Assembly (NCBI RefSeq): GCF_938029845.1
Contig: NZ_CALHGG010000181.1
Span: 1 to 6,411 of the forward strand
DNA length: 6,411 nt
Direction of reading: 5' to 3'
Origin: an uncultured Capnocytophaga sp.
GTDB lineage: Bacteria; Bacteroidota; Bacteroidia; Flavobacteriales; Flavobacteriaceae
Under the pieces are notes generated by a model that was given only the letters and a program-made list of their open reading frames with translations, had not been told where the DNA came from and searched no databases. Made by a program: the position numbers and the translations under genes. Below, piece by piece: positions 1 to 5,693 of this stretch. Position 1 is the stretch's first letter. The number at the start of each line of letters is the position of its first letter.

Positions 1-2
1 GA

Positions 3-107
3 GAGCATTTTGATGCCTCAGGAGAAAAACCCCTCACAGAATCCTTTACCATTTCAGCAAGGAAATTAGAAATGGGAACAGGAGCCTACGAAAATGAGTG
101 GGTGTAA
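3..107 (+). CDS. tssD: TssD (Hcp-like) T6SS tube protein, C-terminal fragment
   Basis: The window opens inside this gene; only the last 34 codons and the TAA stop are present. TssD hexamers stack into the inner tube that is propelled by the T6SS sheath. The fragment reads EHFDASGEKPL...FTISARKL...YENEWV and aligns without gaps to the end of the complete TssD at 206-601 (ENFIEDFNANSAEPL...ISAQQL...FEKQW region), with 12 of 33 positions identical by eye, including the PL, ISA, L, G and final W positions. Ending in ENEWV is typical of Bacteroidota TssD proteins. A strong terminator follows 14 bases after the stop, so this gene ends its own transcript. The two copies differ clearly, so this is a paralogue and not a recent duplicate. 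Confidence 0.85.
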   Translation, partial: EHFDASGEKPLTESFTISARKLEMGTGAYENEWV

Positions 108-121
108 AACTTATGGAAATA

Positions 122-151
122 GGGTAGCGCTTTAGGGTGCTACCCTTTTTT
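122..151 (+). terminator. Rho-independent terminator after the first tssD
   Basis: A 10-bp stem (GGGTAGCGCT at 122-131 paired with GGTGCTACCC at 136-145, the inner part with two G-U wobbles) closes a TTAG loop and is followed directly by six T residues (146-151). It separates the upstream tssD transcript from the second tssD, so the latter probably has its own promoter in 152-205, although I see no clear TAnnTTTG box there. Confidence 0.9.
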
Positions 152-205
152 GCTTAAAAATGGACAGAAATAAAAATTAAAGTATAACCCATAAAATAAA
201 AAAAT

Positions 206-601
206 ATGTCTTTCAAAGTTAAATTGGAATTAGACGGAAAAACCTACAATGTGTTAGCCTGCAAATATGAACTTTCTCAAAGTAGAGATAGAACAGGCTT
301 ACCTGAAGGAATGCCTACAGGAGGCGAAATACATCTCCGCTTAGAAAGTACAGGAGAACCTGATTTCTTTAAGTGGATGAGAGATAATAATGAGACCAAA
401 GATGGTAAGATTATCTACTATCGCCGTGATGCTATGAGTAAGCTGCAAGAACTTGTCTTCAAGAAGGCGTTTTGTGTAAACTTTATAGAAGATTTTAATG
501 CCAATAGTGCAGAACCTCTACAAATAGAGCTTATTATATCGGCACAACAACTTATCATCGGAGGAGTTTCTTTTGAAAAGCAATGGAAAATTAATTTATA
601 A
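206..601 (+). CDS. tssD: TssD (Hcp-like) T6SS tube protein
   Basis: A complete 131-residue protein of the size expected for the Bacteroidota TssD family. It should form the hexameric rings of the T6SS inner tube, below the VgrG spike, and may also carry or chaperone cargo. Recognisable features are the N-terminal strand SFKVKLELDGKTYNV, the CKYELSQSRDRTGLP segment, the central FFKWMRDN helix, and the C-terminal strand pair around FNANSAEPL and ISAQQL. There is no signal peptide, as expected for a cytoplasmic tube subunit. The ATG at 206 follows an A-rich leader without a Shine-Dalgarno site, normal for Bacteroidota. It lies upstream of vgrG with an 85-base gap. The C-terminus is longer than in the upstream paralogue (EKQWKINL against ENEWV). 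A specialised tssD paired with the adjacent vgrG is plausible but is inference. Confidence 0.88.
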   Translation: MSFKVKLELDGKTYNVLACKYELSQSRDRTGLPEGMPTGGEIHLRLESTGEPDFFKWMRDNNETKDGKIIYYRRDAMSKLQELVFKKAFCVNFIEDFNANSAEPLQIELIISAQQLIIGGVSFEKQWKINL

Positions 602-614
602 AAAGTGTTTTCTA

Positions 615-643
615 TTGCAAAATCAAATAGAGCAATATATTTG
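615..643 (+). promoter_or_regulatory. Candidate Bacteroidota-type promoter for vgrG and downstream genes
   Basis: TATATTTG at 636-643 fits the Bacteroidota -7 consensus TAnnTTTG exactly. A TTG at 615-617 lies 18 bases upstream, about where the -33 element is expected. Transcription would start near 650, giving a leader of about 35-40 bases before the vgrG ATG at 687. A 6-bp inverted repeat (TATTGC 613-618, GCAATA 632-637) overlaps both elements and could be an operator, or chance in AT-rich DNA. The spacing and consensus match are seen; activity is inferred. Confidence 0.55.
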
Positions 644-686
644 AACTAAATTATCCCAATAAATTACCCTTTAAAAAGAGAATCTT

Positions 687-3158
687 ATGAGTACAAAAGA
701 TGAACAATTCACTGGTTATCGCACCAATCACCCTGATGATCTTGCCCACTTTGCTTCTGTGAGAAACTTTCAAGATTTTTTAGTAGACAAGGCTAATCCT
801 GTAGTGATGGTTACCCTTACTATTGATGGTAAAGGGTTCTTAGATAATGCTACTTTTGAAACCCATCTTACCCAACATACCAATGCCCACGATGAGTTTA
901 CTATTATCGTCAATGATACAGCTATTGATGACTTTAAAGGTCAAGTAATGAAAAACTCTCAAGAACTCTTAGGGCAGAACATTACTATTCATTTCCATCA
1001 GTATGGAAGTGTTATTTACACTTTTAGAGGGATTATTGCTCATATCTGCAATAAGAAAAATCAGGGAGGAGGTTATGGTAAATTACATATCTCTGGCTAT
1101 GCCCCAAGCATCGTATTAGATGGAGGAAAAACTTGTCAGTCGTATGAGAATAAGACACTTCCAGAAATTATTAAAGAAGCTACAGAGGAATATCCACAGG
1201 AATCACAAATACATATAGAGGGACTTATTAATAATGAAGAGAAAATCCCTTATACTGTACAATACAATGAGTCTGATTACCAATTTATCCAGCGCCTTGC
1301 CAAGCGTTATGGAGAGTTTTTCTATTATAATGGCACACAATTTATCTTTGGTAGTCGGGCACAGAAAACCATAACTCTTTATGAAGGAGGTGACCTTAGG
1401 GAAGTTGAATTTGAGTTACTACTTAAACCTCAAAAGTTTAACTATCTTTCCTATAATTCACAAATGACCAGAACAGAGGTTAAGGGTAGTGAGCAGACAG
1501 AGACACAGTACAAAGAGAATCCATTTCAATTTACCGCTATCAAGGCTTCAGAGAAAGTATTTGCCAAGACTACCGATCAGACTTATGGAGCTTTGCCAGA
1601 TGAGTTTCGAGGAGATTATTTGAAAGATGCTGTCCAAAGAGAAAAAGAAAGTCGTGAGCAGTTAATGCAGGTCAGAGGAAGAAGCAGAAATCCTCATGTA
1701 CATATCGGATGTTTTGTAAAGCTCATAGATATCAACGGCTTACCCATGGAAACCTATCGAGTGATAGATGTAAGTCATTATCAGGGAGAAGGTATCTATT
1801 ACAATGAGTTTGTAGCCATTCCTGATGTATTTGTAGCTTACTATTATGATGAGCAAGCTCTTCCAAAAGCTGAACAACAACCTGCACGGGTGATTGACAA
1901 TAACGACCCCGAAGGTTGGGGACGTGTGCGCGTACAGTTTATTTGGCAAGAAAAACATCAAACCAAAACCCCTTGGATACGTGTGGTACAACCTCACGCA
2001 GGAGCTGACAAAGGCTTTTACTTTATCCCTGAAATAGGCGAAGAAGTATGGGTAGACTTTGAAGACCAAAATGCCGAACGTCCGTTTGTAGTAGGAAGTA
2101 ACTACAATGGTAAGGAATTTAGTAAATACCATACAGCAGGCAACGACAAGAAAGTGATACACACTCGCTCAGGTACTAAAATTATTCTCAATGATGGGGA
2201 AGGTAGCGTGTTTATAGAAGATCCTAGTGGTAATACCTACCTAATGGATGGACAGGGAAATATCAATGTAAGTGCTCCTAAGAACATTAGCTTCTCAGCA
2301 GGTGAAAATGTAAATATCAAAGCGGGAACTAATTGTATTATGGAAGTAGGAAATGATATGTTCACTACTGTACAAAATAATCATAAATTAGAAGTGCTTA
2401 ATGATTATGACTTTAGTAGTAATAATTATTCTCAAGAGATAAAAGGAGACAAAGGTGTTGAAATATCAGGAAAATTATTAGAGAGTACAGCTGAGACTTT
2501 CCACCAAGCCCGTGAAGGAAATGTTACTATTCATAGTGCACAAGTGGCAAAATTATTAGGTAGTAGTGATACAAAGGTAAATATATCTGAGGTAGCAAAA
2601 CTAACTGATATTCTTAAAAAACTTTCTAAAACAACCATACATACGGGAGGTGGACAAAGTGTTAAAACTTTATTAACCAATAAGAAAAAAAGAACTCCTT
2701 TATCAAGATGTCCAAAAGAAGTAGAACAACAATTAAATGGAGGAGGGGCTTGTGTGCCTTATGCTCTAGCTTTTATAGATACTTTATTTAAAAAAAGAAT
2801 TAAAGGGGCAGAAAAAGCTCTTGAAATAGCAAGACTCTTAAAAAGACACCCTGCCGATATCCTTTTAGGAGAAGGAATTTCGCTTGATGAAATGATAAAA
2901 ATTCTTCAAGAGAAATATGTGTATACCCAGCTATTTTCTCATGAAAATATTCAAAGAGCTATAGATAGAGGAAATCCTGTACTTGCAAATGTAAATGTAG
3001 TTGAATCTATTAATGTTAGACATGAAATAGTTATAGTTAGTTATGAGAATAATGACTATAATGTAGCGGATAGTGATGCAGGAAGCTATGTTCTTTATTC
3101 TACAGATAAGATTGATTTTAGTACAGGAGTTTATGAAATAACAGATATAAAAAAATGA
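687..3158 (+). CDS. vgrG: Evolved VgrG (TssI) spike with C-terminal papain/C39-like toxin domain
   Basis: An 823-residue T6SS spike protein that trimerises at the tip of the TssD tube and carries a toxin as its own C-terminus. Residues ~30-390 are the gp27-like base (RGIIAHI, YNESDYQFIQRLAKRYG). Residues ~399-475 are the gp5 OB fold (PARVIDNNDPEGWGRVRVQF, then TPWIRVVQP and FYFIPEIGEEVWVDFE). Residues ~485-655 are the beta-helical spike with short repeats such as GNINVSAPKNISFSAGENVN. Residues 604-662 are duplicated downstream at 4136-4311. Residues 663-823 are a separate domain: QQLNGGGACVPYALAF (Gln681/682, Cys689), then RHEIVIVSY (His779) and YNVADSDAG (Asp795 or Asp797). This Gln-Cys...His...Asp order fits C39/papain-fold cysteine peptidases or peptidoglycan amidases. 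Family assignment of the core is firm; that of the toxin is by motif only. A secreted likely immunity gene starts one base after the stop. The ATG at 687 is chosen because it follows the promoter and gives the full core. Confidence 0.93.
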   Translation: MSTKDEQFTGYRTNHPDDLAHFASVRNFQDFLVDKANPVVMVTLTIDGKGFLDNATFETHLTQHTNAHDEFTIIVNDTAIDDFKGQVMKNSQELLGQNITIHFHQYGSVIYTFRGIIAHICNKKNQGGGYGKLHISGYAPSIVLDGGKTCQSYENKTLPEIIKEATEEYPQESQIHIEGLINNEEKIPYTVQYNESDYQFIQRLAKRYGEFFYYNGTQFIFGSRAQKTITLYEGGDLREVEFELLLKPQKFNYLSYNSQMTRTEVKGSEQTETQYKENPFQFTAIKASEKVFAKTTDQTYGALPDEFRGDYLKDAVQREKESREQLMQVRGRSRNPHVHIGCFVKLIDINGLPMETYRVIDVSHYQGEGIYYNEFVAIPDVFVAYYYDEQALPKAEQQPARVIDNNDPEGWGRVRVQFIWQEKHQTKTPWIRVVQPHAGADKGFYFIPEIGEEVWVDFEDQNAERPFVVGSNYNGKEFSKYHTAGNDKKVIHTRSGTKIILNDGEGSVFIEDPSGNTYLMDGQGNINVSAPKNISFSAGENVNIKAGTNCIMEVGNDMFTTVQNNHKLEVLNDYDFSSNNYSQEIKGDKGVEISGKLLESTAETFHQAREGNVTIHSAQVAKLLGSSDTKVNISEVAKLTDILKKLSKTTIHTGGGQSVKTLLTNKKKRTPLSRCPKEVEQQLNGGGACVPYALAFIDTLFKKRIKGAEKALEIARLLKRHPADILLGEGISLDEMIKILQEKYVYTQLFSHENIQRAIDRGNPVLANVNVVESINVRHEIVIVSYENNDYNVADSDAGSYVLYSTDKIDFSTGVYEITDIKK
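2496..2671 (+). repeat. Direct repeat, copy 1: VgrG spike tail before the toxin domain
   Basis: These 176 bases match 4136-4311 at all but one position (G at 2645, A at 4285), a silent change in a Thr codon. They encode VgrG residues 604-661, starting TFHQAREGNVTIHSAQVAK and ending GGGQSVKT; the Leu at 662 is also shared (TTA here, TTG in copy 2). Homology stops sharply on both sides: upstream the spike, downstream the papain-like domain. Both copies are read in the same codon phase, so a crossover anywhere within them keeps the frame. Confidence 0.97.
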
Positions 3159-3159
3159 T

Positions 3160-4131
3160 ATGATTCAGAGGAGTTTGCTATTATTATTTTTATTATTTTC
3201 ACAGTTGTCTATTTCTCAAGAAGATACCTTAAACAATCGTCTTTCTAACTTTAGAGAAATGTTTAAGTTTGAGGACAAGGATAGTTTGTTTTCTTTCCCA
3301 ATATACAGAATCAGATATACGCAAGAGAAAGGGTTCTTCAAAGAAATGGAAGAAGGTAATTTTGTAAAATATTATAAAGGAGACGTTTATTTTTTTTATG
3401 ATAATGAGAAAGCAATGCTATTTGGAACAGATCCTATAGTTCACATTCTGTCAGATTTGATTAAAAAGAAAAAAGAGTTTATAATAGCTTATGTAGAAGA
3501 TACATTTTCATTAGATCGTAAGAATTTATTTCCCATAATAACGAATAGACAATTGGGTAATGTTATAGAAGGAGATAAAACTTTTTCCTCCCTACATGAG
3601 TATATACGCTATAGATACGGTTCTATAGAAAAATATAGGGAAATTTTGGACGTAGAAAAAGAGAGAAACGCATTGGAAGACCATGATTTTATAGAGATAG
3701 TAAAGAATAATTATAAAATTTATGAAGCCAAATGTCCAAAGGATACTACCCTAATTGTCAATACTTTTCTAAAACAAATTAAATACGCTACAAAGGATTT
3801 AACCCCTCAGCAAGAAATGCTATTACACAACCAAATAATGTATAAAATAAAAGTGAGTGATAAGATAAGATCTTACCTCACAAGTAAATATGATTTCATT
3901 CTGTTAGGGAAAAGTATCACAAGTGAATTATTAGAAGTTCTTACGAAAGATCAATTTGTCAAGTATAAGAAGTATACAGATATCGTCTCTCCTATTGAAA
4001 AATCAAAAATCAGAAATATAGGACTTAATAGGACAGATTATGTATATATTGTATACAAGAGCAAAAAAAAAGAGAATGTATATCGTGACTATATAAAAAA
4101 GATCCTATATAGTTGTGAAGATAAGAGATAG
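3160..4131 (+). CDS. Secreted protein of unknown family, probable immunity to the VgrG toxin domain
   Basis: A 323-residue protein that I do not recognise. Residues 1-19 form a Sec signal peptide (MIQRSLLLLFLLFSQLSIS, with cleavage before Gln20 likely), so the mature protein should be periplasmic or attached to the envelope; there is no lipobox Cys. The rest is a Lys/Glu/Tyr-rich mix of helix and strand without obvious repeats, and residues near 92-140 and 205-270 look helical. It starts one base after the stop of vgrG and ends just before the downstream repeat, so it sits exactly between the two toxin modules, where an immunity gene for the first toxin is expected. Being exported, it predicts that the papain-like toxin acts in the periplasm. 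Adaptor or accessory effector roles are possible but less likely. The immunity role is inference from position and export only. Confidence 0.65.
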   Translation: MIQRSLLLLFLLFSQLSISQEDTLNNRLSNFREMFKFEDKDSLFSFPIYRIRYTQEKGFFKEMEEGNFVKYYKGDVYFFYDNEKAMLFGTDPIVHILSDLIKKKKEFIIAYVEDTFSLDRKNLFPIITNRQLGNVIEGDKTFSSLHEYIRYRYGSIEKYREILDVEKERNALEDHDFIEIVKNNYKIYEAKCPKDTTLIVNTFLKQIKYATKDLTPQQEMLLHNQIMYKIKVSDKIRSYLTSKYDFILLGKSITSELLEVLTKDQFVKYKKYTDIVSPIEKSKIRNIGLNRTDYVYIVYKSKKKENVYRDYIKKILYSCEDKR

Positions 4132-5158
4132 GACAACTTTCCACCAAGCCCGTGAAGGAAATGTTACTATTCATAGTGCACAAGTGGCAAAATTATTAGG
4201 TAGTAGTGATACAAAGGTAAATATATCTGAGGTAGCAAAACTAACTGATATTCTTAAAAAACTTTCTAAAACAACCATACATACAGGAGGTGGACAAAGT
4301 GTTAAAACTTTGTTTGGTAAGTTGGGAGATAAACCTTCAGAAGAAGAACAGAAAAAAGAGAAACCTATCACACCTAATGGATACTATTTTGACTATGGAG
4401 GAAGGTTCTTGGCTAAGGTAACTACTTCCGAAGAAGGAAATAAAAACGATGTTTTTGCCTGCAATAGTAAGAAAGAAGAAAAAGATAAAAACGGGAATCC
4501 AATTTTTGAAAACCCTAAAAATATGGAAATTGATAAAGACCTTTTCCTAAGCATTGCAGGAACAGCCTATAGTGAAACTGGATATAATAAAGAAGCTATT
4601 ATGAGATTGCCTTTTGCAGTGATGAATCGTCATTGTCAGTATAAAGATTCTGGACACGAGAATTATTCTCAAGAAAGTTGGACATTAAAAGATTCTTTTA
4701 TAAAAGCAAGAAATAGATGGGATGATGCAACTTATACAAGAAAAAATGAAGCTTTTCGTGATTTTTTAGATATTAAATCTCCAACTACCTCTGTTGATTT
4801 CGATAAAAATTTGGATAATAGAAATCAAAATGATCTAATGAAAATAGCTATTTCCTATACAATTAAGGCTTTGTTCTATCTAAGGGGGCAAGATAATCAG
4901 GAGGATATTAGTGATAGAGCTATTGGATGGCATGGTTTAGATGTCTTTGATTCAGATGATTTTAAAGAAACATTATTCATTAAAAAAGAACATAGAAAGT
5001 ATGGTTTTTCTAAATGGGGCAATAAGTACAAACTCGATAAAAGTGTTTTTGAGTCAGTTTCGGTTTATGAAGGGAAAGGGTATCTAAAAAATAGAGCTAC
5101 ACTTTTTTATAAATCTACTATTTATGCTTTTAAACAAATCTCAACAGGAAAAATATGA
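4115..5158 (+). CDS. Orphan VgrG tip: spike-tail repeat fused to a putative peptidoglycan-hydrolase toxin
   Basis: An intact reading frame of 347 residues lacking the VgrG gp27 and OB-fold core. Residues 8-66 are identical to VgrG 604-662. Residues 67-347 are unrelated to the VgrG toxin: a charged linker (PSEEEQKKEKP), a small strand segment GYYFDYGGRFLAKV (from residue 89), then LFLSIAGTAYSETGYNKEA...FAVMNRH (Glu154, Glu160, Asn171, Arg172). The Glu...Asn-Arg pattern resembles SleB-type cell-wall hydrolases (E...V..NR), and AIGWHGLDVF (Trp272, Asp276) recalls the WDG-D motif of Bacteroidota peptidoglycan-active effectors from memory. There is no signal peptide. The only upstream start is the GTG at 4115, overlapping the previous gene by 17 bases, and the frame is closed by TAA at 4094-4096; no in-frame ATG precedes the toxin part until its linker. 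It is probably a stored, poorly translated or silent cassette. The hydrolase call is tentative. Confidence 0.7.
   Translation: MKIRDRTTFHQAREGNVTIHSAQVAKLLGSSDTKVNISEVAKLTDILKKLSKTTIHTGGGQSVKTLFGKLGDKPSEEEQKKEKPITPNGYYFDYGGRFLAKVTTSEEGNKNDVFACNSKKEEKDKNGNPIFENPKNMEIDKDLFLSIAGTAYSETGYNKEAIMRLPFAVMNRHCQYKDSGHENYSQESWTLKDSFIKARNRWDDATYTRKNEAFRDFLDIKSPTTSVDFDKNLDNRNQNDLMKIAISYTIKALFYLRGQDNQEDISDRAIGWHGLDVFDSDDFKETLFIKKEHRKYGFSKWGNKYKLDKSVFESVSVYEGKGYLKNRATLFYKSTIYAFKQISTGKI
4136..4311 (+). repeat. Direct repeat, copy 2: displaced VgrG spike tail at the head of the orphan tip
   Basis: Second copy of the 176-base segment at 2496-2671, offset by exactly 1640 bases and differing only at 4285. It begins five bases after the TAG stop of the first probable immunity gene (4129-4131) and ends where the second toxin's linker starts. 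Such near-identity in a region where the flanks share nothing points to a recent duplication or continuing gene conversion. Confidence 0.97.
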
Positions 5159-5691
5159 GAACAATCGCAACATTAGTTTTAGTTTTTATCAGTACGTTTT
5201 CTTTGTTTTCACAAACATCAATAGAAAAACGCATTGATTATTGTAGAATTATAGGAAGACAAGATAGCGTAGTGTATTATGTTTCCTATATGAAAATGGG
5301 GAAAGATAGCATCAATGTATTTATAAAGAGCGATAATGTATTAGAACAGTTCTTAGGAAGACCAAGTACTGACAAAGAACTCAAACAGTTCAGAAAGGAT
5401 TTCTTAAAATTGGAGAAGCAAAATCCTATTATAGAAATTAATAGACAACAAATTCCTTTAAATGTAAAATTATTAGAATCTATAAGAACTTGTACCCCAA
5501 CCTTTATTCTTTATAAGAAGAAAGGAGATAAAATTTTTGTAAGAATCCAATTAGAAAATTTTTCTTATGCAACTGCAGGTGAATATGATTATTTTATTAG
5601 CTTAGAATTTAAGGATAATAAGTGTATTTCCTCAAAGATAGAAGAAGTGCCTTGGTCCAACTTAAATAAATATAAAAAAGGTAAAAAATAG
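5155..5691 (+). CDS. Secreted protein of unknown family, probable immunity to the orphan toxin
   Basis: A 178-residue protein that I do not recognise. Residues 1-19 are a Sec signal peptide (MRTIATLVLVFISTFSLFS, cleavage before Gln20), so it should act in the periplasm. The mature part is rich in Lys, Ile and Tyr; two cysteines (in DYCRII and in RTCTPTF) could form a disulfide, and a third lies near the C-terminus (NKCISS). Its ATG overlaps the TGA of the orphan tip in an ATGA junction, a sign of translational coupling and of a toxin-immunity pair. This coupling also hints that the orphan tip is, or recently was, translated. It has no visible similarity to the protein at 3160-4131, as expected if each is specific for its own toxin. 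The immunity role is inferred from context. Confidence 0.65.
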   Translation: MRTIATLVLVFISTFSLFSQTSIEKRIDYCRIIGRQDSVVYYVSYMKMGKDSINVFIKSDNVLEQFLGRPSTDKELKQFRKDFLKLEKQNPIIEINRQQIPLNVKLLESIRTCTPTFILYKKKGDKIFVRIQLENFSYATAGEYDYFISLEFKDNKCISSKIEEVPWSNLNKYKKGKK

Positions 5692-5693
5692 CA

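Noticed and set aside
1740..2162. Minus-strand open frame inside vgrG
   Set aside because: It lies opposite the strongly conserved gp27/OB-fold coding region, and its predicted protein is Tyr/Phe/Val-rich with no recognisable domain; it is a shadow frame.
2496..4311. The two repeats as the ends of an insertion sequence or composite transposon
   Set aside because: They are protein-coding VgrG sequence in direct orientation; no transposase, terminal inverted repeats or target duplication is visible between them.
4171..4371. Minus-strand open frame across the second repeat copy
   Set aside because: Short, opposite an intact coding frame and mostly inside the VgrG repeat; no promoter or family likeness.
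4115..5158. The orphan tip as a frameshifted remnant of a full second vgrG
   Set aside because: No VgrG core sequence is seen in any frame upstream of 4136; that DNA is the intact 3160-4131 gene, so it is a coreless module and not a simple frameshift.
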